Origin: Aquibacillus rhizosphaerae
GTDB taxonomy: Bacteria; Bacillota; Bacilli; Bacillales; Amphibacillaceae
Reading direction: 5' to 3'
NCBI RefSeq assembly: GCF_030282825.1
Contig: NZ_JASTZU010000012.1
Span: 1 to 64,000 of the forward strand
Length of the DNA stretch: 64,000 bases
Shown here: positions 44,649 through 53,075 of the stretch, piece after piece
How positions within the stretch are numbered: the stretch's first letter is position 1
Layout: each line of letters begins with the position of its first letter
Notes under the pieces: generated by a model
Databases searched by the model: none
The model's input: the letters and a program-made list of their open reading frames with translations, nothing else
What the model was told of the DNA's origin: nothing
Position numbers and translations under genes: made by a program

Positions 44649-45044
44649 ATGATCAATCAATACCAAGCATATAAAACCAATTCGGTAACCACAGCTTCAC
44701 CCGGTGAGTTAACATTAATGCTATATAACGGGTGTCTTAAATTTATTAAACAATCCAAGCGTAGTATAGAACAAGAAAATTATGAATTGAAAAATACAAC
44801 CATTCAAAAAGCGCAAAAAATAATTCAAGAATTAATGGTTACACTAGACCAAGATACAGATATAGCAAAAGAAATGATGCCATTGTATGATTATATTAAT
44901 CGTCAGCTGATGGAAGCCAACTTAAAAAATGATTCAGCAATACTAGAAGAAGTGGAAGGATTAGTAACTGAGTTCCGTGATACATGGAAAGAGGTTATTA
45001 AGCTATCACGTCAAAAGCAGTATGGGCAGGGTGCTAATTTCTAA
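44649..45044 (+). CDS. fliS: Flagellin chaperone FliS
   Basis: A 131-residue FliS: YQAYKTNSVTTASPGELTLM, then LYNGCLKFIKQSKRSIEQ, typical of the family. It binds the C-terminal D0 helix of flagellin, the very part encoded by exon 2 of hag here, and keeps it from premature polymerisation. It overlaps fliT by one base. Start ATG follows AAAAGGAG. Confidence 0.95.
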   Translation: MINQYQAYKTNSVTTASPGELTLMLYNGCLKFIKQSKRSIEQENYELKNTTIQKAQKIIQELMVTLDQDTDIAKEMMPLYDYINRQLMEANLKNDSAILEEVEGLVTEFRDTWKEVIKLSRQKQYGQGANF

Positions 45045-45397
45045 TGAACCGATTGAATAGTTTATATGATGTGACGGTTAAGTTACAAGAATTAGTCACA
45101 AGTAAGATACCTGATGAAGAGAGACAAGAAAAAATTGATAAAGTAAATAGTTTGTTAAAAGAACGCCAAGTATTACTAAATGAAATAAAACCTCCTTATA
45201 CAGAGGAAGAAAAAGTAGTTGGAAAGCGCTTGTTGCCAATAAATGAAGAAATTCAACAAAATTTGGGTGAACTATTCAATCAGGTGAAAACCGACATGGC
45301 GACGGTTAAGAAGAAAAAAGACTCTAACAATAAATACATGAATCCTTATAAAAGCTTATCAAACTTTGATGGTATGTTTATGGATCATAAGAAATAG
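45044..45397 (+). CDS. fliT: FliT-like flagellar chaperone
   Basis: A 117-residue helical protein of FliT length and position. It has LYDVTVKLQELVTSKIPDEE and KKKKDSNNKYMNPYKSLSNF, the C-terminal NPY pattern being usual in Bacillaceae FliT. It presumably holds FliD. The start overlaps the fliS stop. Confidence 0.88.
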   Translation: MNRLNSLYDVTVKLQELVTSKIPDEERQEKIDKVNSLLKERQVLLNEIKPPYTEEEKVVGKRLLPINEEIQQNLGELFNQVKTDMATVKKKKDSNNKYMNPYKSLSNFDGMFMDHKK

Positions 45398-45405
45398 GTG
45401 TTTAT

Positions 45406-45789
45406 TTGACAGAACTAACCGATGCACAGTATCAAATGCTCAAGGATTATAATGAATTGCTAACAGGAATGCATGAAGGTCTTATCTATTTAGAGCAAAA
45501 CCTAATAGAAGAAGTTCCACCACAAGTAGATCAAGTATTCAATGATTTGTTAGCTGGCTTTGAGCAATTACACAAAGCACATAGTCAGATGCTAGTAATT
45601 TTTACTGATAACGGTGAAATTACGGAATTAGTTGAAGAATGTAAACAAATCATCGAGCAGCTAACTAAATGGTTTACTTTTGATTCAAATCTAGCTAAAC
45701 AACAGCTGTTAACGAATCAAGTTGTACCAGCTTTTGATAGTTGGAAAAATAACATGGAACAATTTTTAAAACCTTATATTGTTCATTAA
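45406..45789 (+). CDS. Helical protein at the end of the fliD-fliS-fliT operon, unknown
   Basis: A 127-residue acidic helical protein (DAQYQMLKDYNELLTGMHEG, LEQNLIEEVPPQVDQVFNDL). It starts with TTG only eight bases after fliT behind AGGTG, so it is the last cistron of the operon. It may be another export chaperone, but no family is recognised by eye. A strong terminator follows, and the accessory island begins. Confidence 0.7.
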   Translation: MTELTDAQYQMLKDYNELLTGMHEGLIYLEQNLIEEVPPQVDQVFNDLLAGFEQLHKAHSQMLVIFTDNGEITELVEECKQIIEQLTKWFTFDSNLAKQQLLTNQVVPAFDSWKNNMEQFLKPYIVH

Positions 45790-45792
45790 TAG

Positions 45793-45830
45793 GACATCCC
45801 CAACTTTTTTAGAGTTGAGGGATGTTTTTG
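45793..45830 (+). terminator. Rho-independent terminator of the fliD operon
   Basis: ACATCCCCAACT pairs with AGTTGAGGGATGT (one bulge) around a T-rich loop, and T residues follow. Confidence 0.85.
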
Positions 45831-45886
45831 GTTTGTGAGAGTAATTGTATATATAATATTAGTACTAGATGATTGAACTCTATCTG

Positions 45887-45915
45887 TTGCGTAGTAGACT
45901 ATTACTGTTCAGTAA
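45887..45915. repeat. 29-bp palindromic repeat, left copy
   Basis: It matches 51692-51720 at 26 of 29 bases. Its core TTACTGTTCAGTAA is a near-palindrome. It sits at the left side of the accessory island. Confidence 0.6.
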
Positions 45916-46076
45916 AGTTCTTCATTTTTTAGCTGACTTATTTAAAGAATGTACTAAATTAACGGCAGTAATTTAGTAACAAACAATATTCTGTATCGAG
46001 TAAAATCAGTTAGACAAGTGAAGATTAATTATAGTGTTAGTCACCAACACTACAATTCGATGTGGAGGGATATTCT

Positions 46077-46214
46077 GTGAATTCTCTTGTCAGCTTAATC
46101 TCAAACTTAATTTTATTGGTGATGAAGCTTGCATTCTCAATTAAGAGGAAGACATCTTGGGTAAAGTCAATATTAAAGAAGGCCATCGTTAACCTAAGCA
46201 TTGAAGAATACTAA
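46077..46214 (+). CDS. Small cationic amphipathic peptide, unknown
   Basis: A 45-residue frame from GTG 46077, seven bases behind a strong GGAGGG. The first 22 residues are hydrophobic (NSLVSLISNLILLVMKLAFS); the rest is basic (KRKTSWVKSILKKAIVNL, broken from the end EEY). There is no cleavable leader, cysteine or double-Gly motif. The layout resembles membrane-active toxins or leaderless bacteriocins, but no immunity or transport gene is adjacent. The strong ribosome-binding site is the main evidence for a gene. Confidence 0.45.
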   Translation: MNSLVSLISNLILLVMKLAFSIKRKTSWVKSILKKAIVNLSIEEY

Positions 46215-46368
46215 TTAGAACATCTAAAATCACATCGTACTATGAGAAAGGTAGCTTACATTTTTTTTAGCTTATCAAAAAATACAAATATATGGGAATA
46301 TTTGACGCCCTGCCAATTGTTTCGTTCACTAAATTTAATTTTGCTTTTTTTGTTTTATTAACTTTACT

Positions 46369-46548
46369 TTATCCATAGTCCCAGGCGGTTGTTTGTTCGA
46401 GCCATTCATTTTGAATCATTAAATCTACAATATCTTTTGCATACTGTGCAATCTCAAGGGAAAATCTTTCATAATTTAATATCAAATCACTTCTTTGACT
46501 GGTGGCAGTGGCGGTTGCATAATCTCCCGTCCCTGAAGCGGTTAACAT
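46369..46548 (-). pseudogene. Fragment of a DUF3231 (CotF-like) protein
   Basis: A 59-codon minus-strand frame: GDYATATATSQRSDLILNYE, FSLEIAQYAKDIVDLMIQNE, then WLEQTTA. This resembles the last helices of DUF3231 spore-coat-like proteins, where ...YAEDG..IMI.NGW.E.PP is usual. The family is normally 160 or 330 residues, so most of the gene is gone, and a stop lies upstream in frame. Confidence 0.5.
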
Positions 46549-46625
46549 CCCGTATCAGAAAATACTTCTGCGGTTGAATTAGTTATAGACACATTATCCA
46601 CTTATATAATTACGATTAAAAAATA

Positions 46626-47516
46626 TTACTTAATCCTTCTTGTTATGACAACGATATAGGTGAATAGAGAAAACAAAATAGAGATTACTAGTGCATGGAT
46701 AATTCCAATCGTTAAGTTTTGATTATAAGTTAATACCATTCCTACTCCACTTAAAATCTGTAAAAATATTAGTGATAAACTAACAAAACTGAGACTTAAT
46801 AATAGACGTTGATGCTTATAAAGTTTTATTACCCAAAAAACAAACACTATAACAAAAACGGTTAACACCATGCCTGCTAAACGATGAAACATCTGAGCAA
46901 AAACAATAGTTCCTTGGCTAAATAAGACGAATTCTCCATTACATAAAGGAAACCCCGTACAAACTTTAGCCGCCCCCATATGCTTTACAAATGCACCTGT
47001 ATAGATAACAGCATAAGCATAAATAGTAATTACAATGATAAAACGCTTAAAATGTATTCCGACCTGTACGGTGACCTTATTAAATTGTTTTTCAAATGTA
47101 AAAAAAGTAATCGTAAATACGGCTGCTAAAGAAATTGCTGAAAAACCAAAATGTAATGCCATAATTAATGGAGGTTGTCCAAATACAACTTGTCCAGCCC
47201 CCATTAAACCTTGAATAATAATAGCAGCCGAAGCTAGAATTGCAAAGAATTTTATTTCTTTAATATAATTCAATTTACGCCAAGACCAGAACGATAATAT
47301 TAAAACCAAAATCCCTGCAACGCTGGAGATTAACCTATGGGTGTACTCAATAATAGTTTCTAGCGTTGGATTATATGGAATGACATTTCCAAAGCAAAGC
47401 GGCCATGTCGTTCCGCATCCTTGACCAGATCTTGTTTTGGTGACAACGGAACCTTGTAAAAGGACAAATAGCACAATAATTGTTGTTATAATTGAATAGG
47501 CTTTTAATTTTTTCAT
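46626..47516 (-). CDS. ctaA: Heme A synthase CtaA
   Basis: A 296-residue polytopic protein (eight membrane segments), full length for Bacillaceae CtaA. It oxidises the methyl group of heme O to give heme A for cytochrome oxidase. The two cysteine pairs are present: Cys34/Cys41 (GCGTTWPLC) and Cys186/Cys192 (CTGFPLC). Glu57 and His60 of EYTHR, the EYTHR-type ligand motif, and the second-half HRLAGM and IIHAL histidines are also seen. Its start overlaps the stop of the upstream hydrolase by 4 bases. Why a heme A gene sits with a hydrolase in an accessory island is unclear; it may be a second copy. Confidence 0.93.
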   Translation of the reverse strand: MKKLKAYSIITTIIVLFVLLQGSVVTKTRSGQGCGTTWPLCFGNVIPYNPTLETIIEYTHRLISSVAGILVLILSFWSWRKLNYIKEIKFFAILASAAIIIQGLMGAGQVVFGQPPLIMALHFGFSAISLAAVFTITFFTFEKQFNKVTVQVGIHFKRFIIVITIYAYAVIYTGAFVKHMGAAKVCTGFPLCNGEFVLFSQGTIVFAQMFHRLAGMVLTVFVIVFVFWVIKLYKHQRLLLSLSFVSLSLIFLQILSGVGMVLTYNQNLTIGIIHALVISILFSLFTYIVVITRRIK

Positions 47517-48274
47517 GTTTCACCTTGACTAGTGCCATGAACATTATCCAACCAATTAACAATTGAATCTATGATGGTTGCTTGTTGTTCACTAACTGTG
47601 ATCTGAGCTTCATTGTCACCGGATTGACTACCATATACACCAAAATAAGCATGGTTACCACCTGATATTTCAATGAATTTAGTTCTTTGTGGTAAGTTCG
47701 AGCTGTTTTCTTTAATTTTTTCAGGTGTACTTAGTCCATCCTCGGACCCGCTTATAGATAAAACGGGTAAGTTGGATTCACTTAAAAAATCATTACTTGC
47801 TGCATATGCACCAAGTAATATTAGCCCGTTTACTCTGTTTAAATATTGATTTGCATACATAGCCGCTGCTGCTCCTCCCATTGAATGACCAGCAATATAC
47901 CATTCAATTCGATTATCATTCTCTATTACTTCATTTGCTTTTGAAACATCTAGAATTGGCAAATTTAATCTAACTGAGGGTATAGCTACTGTAATATTTT
48001 GCTTTGATAACTCTTGTGCTAAATAGGCATACGCTTCAGGTTCAACTTTTGCACCAGGATAGAGTATTAAACCTTTATCGGCATTTACCGCTGTATAGAT
48101 ATACCATCCATCCTCTGAATTCTTGACTTCCTCTATTTCGATTTGATGAGCATCTATCGCACTATATGTATTTTGAGTCCATATAAAAAATAAAGACAAG
48201 CTCAAGATTACTACTATACCTATAGTGATAAACGAAATAAATAACGCTTTTTTGTTGAGAAATTTTTTCATCAT
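47513..48274 (-). CDS. Membrane-anchored alpha/beta hydrolase
   Basis: A 253-residue protein with an N-terminal membrane segment (residues 10-32) and an alpha/beta-hydrolase_5 domain outside the cell. Nucleophile Ser131 lies in AGHSMGGA, the acid candidate is in SGSEDGLSTPEK, and the His is in GGNHAYFG. Substrate unknown. A frameshifted relative lies at 51.0-51.5 kb on the other strand. It is coupled with ctaA by a 4-base overlap and divergent from padR with a PadR-type operator between them. Confidence 0.85.
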   Translation of the reverse strand: MMKKFLNKKALFISFITIGIVVILSLSLFFIWTQNTYSAIDAHQIEIEEVKNSEDGWYIYTAVNADKGLILYPGAKVEPEAYAYLAQELSKQNITVAIPSVRLNLPILDVSKANEVIENDNRIEWYIAGHSMGGAAAAMYANQYLNRVNGLILLGAYAASNDFLSESNLPVLSISGSEDGLSTPEKIKENSSNLPQRTKFIEISGGNHAYFGVYGSQSGDNEAQITVSEQQATIIDSIVNWLDNVHGTSQGET

Positions 48275-48558
48275 TAAAACCGAATTATTCCAAATTTCAA
48301 TTAGGCAGTGGAGTGTAGATATTCAACTGCTTATTTGAAATTAAAGAATAATTTCCCTTTCTTGAATTTTTTTAGGAGTATCTCATTTAACTCGAATTAG
48401 AGTAAAGTTCCAAACAACTTGACTATAAACACAACGGGAAAAGACATGTACAAATAGGTAGACGAAAAAGCAATTATAGCACAAAAGGCTAAGAGTAAAT
48501 TTAAAAAACACCGATGTGTAATATGAACTTGGCATAGCAATCATATACCCTTTCTTAT

Positions 48559-48578
48559 ATATGTCTTTTTAGACATAT
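48559..48578. promoter_or_regulatory. PadR-type operator
   Basis: ATATGTCT, four T residues and AGACATAT form a perfect palindrome that contains ATGT-N8-ACAT (48561-48576), the known PadR-family target. It lies 98 bases before padR and 285 bases from the divergent hydrolase-ctaA pair. Repression of either side is inferred. The remaining spacer (48275-48673) is AT-rich with a TATAAT at 48630-48635. Confidence 0.75.
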
Positions 48579-48673
48579 GAAACTATGGTTATAATAAACA
48601 ATGATGAATACTTTGGTCAAGTTAATATGCTATAATTTCATTAAATAGACAAATATTAAGGAATTGATGTTTT

Positions 48674-49204
48674 ATGAGCTTGCGTTATGCTTTATTAGGA
48701 ATAATTTTAAAAAAACCAGTAACAGGTTATGATGTGGTGAGAATATTTAAGCAACAGATGATTTATTTTTGGAGTTCGACTCATAGCCAAATCTATACAG
48801 AATTGCATAAAATGGAAAACGATAACTTGATAGATCACGAATTAGTTATTCAAGAAACTTTACCAAATAAAAAAGTATACTCTCTTACAGATACAGGTAA
48901 GAAAGACTTAATACGCTGGGCAATTGAAGAACCTTTAAAACCAGCAAAAATTAAAGATAATTTCTTAATTAAAACGACTATTTTTCCTTTTTTACCGATT
49001 GTTGAAATTGATAAATTGTTAGATGAAGTTATAGAGAGAGAAGATAAAATTTTAAGTATGACAAAAAAGTGGCAAGAACACTTTAACAATCAAGAAGAAC
49101 GAGACGTAGGCACTATATTAACAGTTGAATATGGAATAAGGTATTCTGAAATGTACTTGGAATGGTGTAAGTGGGCAAAGCAGTATATCAATGAAATTAA
49201 GTAA
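48674..49204 (+). CDS. PadR-family transcriptional regulator
   Basis: A 176-residue PadR. The N-terminal winged helix (1-85) starts SLRYALLGIILKKPVTGYDV and has FWSSTHSQIYTELHKMENDN; the C-terminal Vir_act_alpha_C domain covers about 92-172. Such regulators respond to phenolic acids, drugs or other small molecules. Divergent orientation to the hydrolase-ctaA pair, with a palindrome between, suggests these are its targets. Next downstream is a headless TetR gene. Confidence 0.88.
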   Translation: MSLRYALLGIILKKPVTGYDVVRIFKQQMIYFWSSTHSQIYTELHKMENDNLIDHELVIQETLPNKKVYSLTDTGKKDLIRWAIEEPLKPAKIKDNFLIKTTIFPFLPIVEIDKLLDEVIEREDKILSMTKKWQEHFNNQEERDVGTILTVEYGIRYSEMYLEWCKWAKQYINEIK

Positions 49205-49282
49205 CAAGTCACACGTTTTTTATATCCATTGCTTTTTCTTTATTTCACTACTTTGTAAATAAACCTTTGTATTTTAATATAT

Positions 49283-50008
49283 GAGCATTATCAGCAACTT
49301 GTTTTTGAACGTGCTTTTGTGGTTGGATTAGACCGTAACCTGCCACCTTATGAACGTTTTGCTAAACAATTTCAAGTTCAATTTGAGGGGGTATTAGAAT
49401 ATAAATCGTACATGAGAATGCATATGCGTAGTGAATCCGCTCAAAATAGTGAAAAGCTAAAAGGATTAGGACATCGTATGAGAGGACGATTATTTAGCTG
49501 GATGGAACAAAATTTAATTGATTTATATGGAGAAGATATTGGGCCATACAAATGGGATTTAATGTGGATGACACAGTCAATTTATACGTCATACACAGGT
49601 CTCATGACTTCTTCTGAGGATGAGGATCAGATCTCCCCACAAGAGCTTGGTAAACACATCGTAAGGCAGGTTGACATCCTTGCGAATGATTTTCTATCAG
49701 GAAAAAGCACACCTCTTTTAGATGAAGAGATAATGCGTCCATTTTCCGTAGGGATGGATCAAGCGGGAGCCTTTACATCTTTCGAGAAAAGAGAAAAAGC
49801 CTGGGAAGCACTTTATAAAAGCATTCATGAGCTAAATAACTCACAATATTATATTGCCATAACAGACCGGATCTCAGAAGAATCGAGAAAATCAAAACCT
49901 GATGAGATTGTGATGAAAGGATTGTTTCATTTATTGAAAGAGGAAGAGATGCTAGAGGCAAAAGCACACATATTAGAACAACAAATACTTCCAGAAACAA
50001 AACATTAA
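49283..50008 (+). pseudogene. TetR-family regulator lacking its DNA-binding domain
   Basis: The frame encodes about 240 residues (EHYQQLVFERAFVVGLDRNL to the stop), resembling a TetR/AcrR ligand-binding domain. In-frame sequence before EHYQQ meets a TAA at 49256-49258, so the usual 50-residue helix-turn-helix is absent. A GTG at 49319 could start a 229-residue protein, but no ribosome-binding site precedes it. Truncation fits a deletion that joined the padR region to the remains of a tetR gene. Confidence 0.6.
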
Positions 50009-50375
50009 AAAAGTTTCTTTCCTTTAGTGTGTGCCCTAAATGCAAGATGCGTTGCAGTACCGGCACCGGACGTGGACTTCTTTTCCAACTAGCGGCAAAC
50101 TCAATGTATGCTCCTTTCTTTCAACCTAAATAAGTAGCGGTATGTCTTAATTACATTTCAGTTGCTCAACGGCGTAACGGAGTTTTTAAACTACCCATGA
50201 TCAATTAACTGCTTTCGATGAACCCACTTTATCTAACTAACCTAAGACATAATACACTTTAAAATCTTACCAAAATACGCAGTGTACCATTGCAGGAATA
50301 TTATAGTGCTAATTAAGAAACATCTGAATAGGGATTCTTATATCATTAGAGTTAACAAAACAGGAGGAGAGTTAA
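50009..50375. other. Intergenic region, nothing recognised
   Basis: 367 bases between the headless TetR and the membrane protein. AT-rich, no convincing gene, hairpin or promoter seen. Confidence 0.4.
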
Positions 50376-51044
50376 TTGGATACATTCCTTTTCAGCTTTT
50401 TTACAGTTGCCTATATCGTTCTATTTGTTTTAGGACTATTACTATTTAGAACCTACCACATACAGAGTATATTGTTACTTTTACCTGTAATGGTTGGGCT
50501 TATCTATGACAACGGAATTATTGCTATTGGGCGATACATAGGAGCAGGAACTTTATTAGAAGGATTAAACCTTGCTCGCTTTTGGATACATGCATTATTC
50601 ACTCCCATGCTCGTTCTATATGCTTGGAAAACACTTGAACAAGGAGAAGTCTTATGGGCTAAGCAATCTTTAGGGCGTATATCTGCCTTTTTATTAACCG
50701 TATCATTGGTGCTGATAGAACTTTTCACTGAAGTATTCGGACTTAATTTAGTGGCAAGTGTTGAATACGGTGTACTAAGTTATAGTTCAAACGAAATATC
50801 GAACGGACCTCCCATCATGGTATTAGGTGTATCACTCGTATTGTTTATTGCTTCTATTATCATCTGGCGGAAACAAAAATGGCCGTGGTTTTTCGTGGGT
50901 TCCCTCTTAATGATTATCGGAAGCGCTGTGGGGTTACCGATAGAAAGTGGAGCAGTTATAAACTTTTTCGAAGTAGCGTTAATCAGCTCCTTGCTTTGTA
51001 CAGCCTACTTTCAAAATAAAAGGGGGACCAGAAAAACAGGATAA
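50376..51044 (+). CDS. Multi-pass membrane protein, unknown
   Basis: A 222-residue hydrophobic protein with about seven membrane segments. Starts with TTG, seven bases from AGGAGGAG. Motifs of note: DNGIIAIGRYIGAGTLLEGL and the polar ARFWIHALFTPM between segments three and four. It resembles small 7TM proteins of bacteria in hydropathy but no family is named with confidence. The stop is followed at once by the hydrolase pseudogene, which may once have been its operon partner. Confidence 0.7.
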   Translation: MDTFLFSFFTVAYIVLFVLGLLLFRTYHIQSILLLLPVMVGLIYDNGIIAIGRYIGAGTLLEGLNLARFWIHALFTPMLVLYAWKTLEQGEVLWAKQSLGRISAFLLTVSLVLIELFTEVFGLNLVASVEYGVLSYSSNEISNGPPIMVLGVSLVLFIASIIIWRKQKWPWFFVGSLLMIIGSAVGLPIESGAVINFFEVALISSLLCTAYFQNKRGTRKTG

Positions 51045-51532
51045 TTGGCTTATTTTCAAGCCAGAAAGGGATTCGAAAACGGGGATCATCTATATTCAGA
51101 AGCGAAGGTGGAGCCAGAAGCCTATAGTTATATCGGACATCAGCTTTCTGAACAGGGCTATCTCGTGGGAATTCCACAAATGCTCTTTAATTTCCCTATC
51201 CTTGACACGAATAAGGCAAATGAGATTATTGACAATTATTCATCTATTTCTCATTGGTTTATAGGGGGGGCGTTGGGAGGTGTTTCAGCAGCAAACTATG
51301 TCTACAATTACCACAAGAAGCTAGCGGCCTTATTTTGTTAGGGGCTTACCCGACAGAAGATACCGACTTTTCAAACACTCAACTCCCAAAACTTTCTATT
51401 TATGCTGAACATGACGACCTTACAACACTTCACGATATTAAAGATACACGGAACTTACTGTCAAAGTCCGTGGTTTTCTATCAAATCGACGGGGGAAATT
51501 GTGGCTTTGAAAAAAAGTTCGATAATTTATAA
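51045..51532 (+). pseudogene. Decayed alpha/beta hydrolase, paralogue of the 47.5-kb gene
   Basis: The frame contains EAKVEPEAYSYIGHQLSEQG, LFNFPILDTNKANEII and, after a one-base shift near 51320, GLILLGAYPTEDTDF. These align with the intact hydrolase upstream. The nucleophile motif GHSMGG has become GGALGG, so the Ser is gone; the N-terminus (membrane anchor) is also missing. It is therefore inactive. Confidence 0.8.
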
Positions 51533-51585
51533 TAAAGTCTGATCATTTATAAAAAAGATTGATAATTTGTAATAAAGTTTGATCA
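51517..51585 (+). repeat. 20-bp tandem repeats, 3.5 units
   Basis: Units of the type GTTCGATAATTTATAATAAA recur three times with drift at 51517, 51537 and 51557, and a half unit follows. They begin inside the end of the hydrolase pseudogene. Confidence 0.75.
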
Positions 51586-51691
51586 AAATCCTGTATTAAT
51601 TAAACAAGATTTTTCTTTTTTGCTCTTGTTGATACTAAAACTCTCTAGAATGGTATTCAATTAAAGGTCCAGATTGTGGAGTACTCTTGTA

Positions 51692-51720
51692 TTGCGTAGT
51701 AGACAATTACTGCGCAGTAA
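51692..51720. repeat. 29-bp palindromic repeat, right copy
   Basis: Contains the perfect 14-bp palindrome TTACTGCGCAGTAA and matches the left copy at 45887-45915 at 26 of 29 bases. The rest of the 51586-51846 gap holds no gene. Confidence 0.6.
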
Positions 51721-51846
51721 GAATCTTCAATTTTAGGTGTCGTTTTGAGAAAAGCACGTAAAAGTACATAAATGGGATTGTTTTGCCGAAAATAACTATC
51801 ATTTTTCTCGTACATTATATAGAATAGTGAAAATATAGGGGGAGAA

Positions 51847-52125
51847 ATGTCTAATTTACAAAGTTTAAAAGAGGAATTAAACCTTAACGGTGACCATTGC
51901 GAAATCAGAAAAGGATTAATAAAAAAAATGAAGGAACTCCATCCAGATAATAATAGTGGAAATTTTAAAAATAATGAGGAGAAATTATTATTTACTAAGT
52001 TAAGTGAAGCTGTTGAAGAGATTGATGACATACCAAAAAATGAATTATCAATTATAAAAACCTTAGATATTGTGACTTTGGCAAATAGTCTATCTATTAC
52101 CAACCAAAAGGTAAGACATGAATGA
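51847..52125 (+). CDS. J-domain-like small protein
   Basis: A 92-residue protein with IRKGLIKKMKELHPDNNSGN at residues 19-38: a helix followed by HPD (31-33), then EKLLFTKLSEAVEEID. This is the plan of a J-domain, where HPD stimulates DnaK-type ATPases. It lacks the first J-domain helix in good form. ATG start with AGGGGGA. The end overlaps the start of the next membrane-protein gene by 8 bases, so both are co-translated. Confidence 0.6.
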   Translation: MSNLQSLKEELNLNGDHCEIRKGLIKKMKELHPDNNSGNFKNNEEKLLFTKLSEAVEEIDDIPKNELSIIKTLDIVTLANSLSITNQKVRHE

Positions 52126-52744
52126 TAAGTTAGAAAAAAATATTGAAACATTTTATTCTAACTACAAGTCAAGTCATAATTTACCTAAGTTTTCACTTAC
52201 AGCAGTATCTACTGTATTTAGTATTATTTGGTTATTCCCTAGTCAGATAAGTGAACATCCAATATTGGGAAGTCTTATTGAAGACTATAGTACCTATTTT
52301 AATATATTATGGTTCTATTCTATAATGTTAACAGTGGTATTTTGGATTAGTATATATCAAAGAGAACAAAAACAAAAAACGTTTTTATCAATGGTAAATA
52401 CAGAATCATATCAAAATGAGATGTTTAGCAATTTTATTAGGAAACATCAACACCTTCAGCGTCAATATAATGAAAATAATTTACTAATATCTAAGGAACA
52501 ATTCATTAACTATTTAATTGGCGAAAGGTCCTATAATAAGTCTCGTAGTCGTTTTTTCTTTTTTCGTCCTCGTGAATTAGATATTGTAGTTGCCCAAAGT
52601 ATTACAGAAATTGTATTTAGTAGAGCTGAAGAAAAAGGAATAATAAAGAAAATAGATACGAAGAGCCTCTTGGATCAATATGAAATTGAAACAGAATTCT
52701 TAACGACTTTTAATGATAGGAATCCCGAATATGAAGCTCAATAA
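52118..52744 (+). CDS. Two-segment membrane protein, partner of the J-domain-like protein
   Basis: A 208-residue protein with two hydrophobic segments (about 27-43 and 60-80) in the first third. The remaining C-terminal part is soluble, helical and charged (QREQKQKTFLSMVNTESYQN onward), with LDIVVAQSITEIVFSRAEEK late. No catalytic motif recognised. It overlaps the upstream J-domain-like gene. The two together resemble a membrane-tethered chaperone recruiter or an uncharacterised defence unit; both ideas are speculative. Confidence 0.6.
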   Translation: MNDKLEKNIETFYSNYKSSHNLPKFSLTAVSTVFSIIWLFPSQISEHPILGSLIEDYSTYFNILWFYSIMLTVVFWISIYQREQKQKTFLSMVNTESYQNEMFSNFIRKHQHLQRQYNENNLLISKEQFINYLIGERSYNKSRSRFFFFRPRELDIVVAQSITEIVFSRAEEKGIIKKIDTKSLLDQYEIETEFLTTFNDRNPEYEAQ

Positions 52745-53075
52745 ACCATGTTTACGTACGTCATTTTCTTAATCTAAAATCTTTCTCATATAGGAGTAGC
52801 CTTATATTTTTTACCCTCACAAATAAATACTCTTATTAATGCTTATGTCTAAAAAGAATACCTAACTAAACAAAGCAAATGCTGAACAGTACAACGATAC
52901 TATTCAATAGATTCATGATATTCTAACAAGCGAAAAACCCTAGTGCAATTTTTAATGATAACAGATGTCGATTTCACTTCCATCAACTCAACTTACGGAA
53001 TAGTGAATTGTGAATAGAAGCCCTTGTTGATAAAATTAAAATAAGGCTTCTATTATTTTTCCTTAAAGATTCCAA
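52745..53075. other. Intergenic region, nothing recognised
   Basis: About 330 bases of AT-rich sequence between convergent genes. No convincing gene or structure is seen apart from the minus-strand terminator beginning at 53076. Confidence 0.4.

Noticed and set aside
46389-46577. 62-residue plus-strand frame
   Set aside because: Its opposite strand encodes a better-supported DUF3231-like fragment, and it has no ribosome-binding site.
51517-51585. CRISPR-like array
   Set aside because: Units are tandem with no spacers and AT-rich; no cas genes are present in the window.
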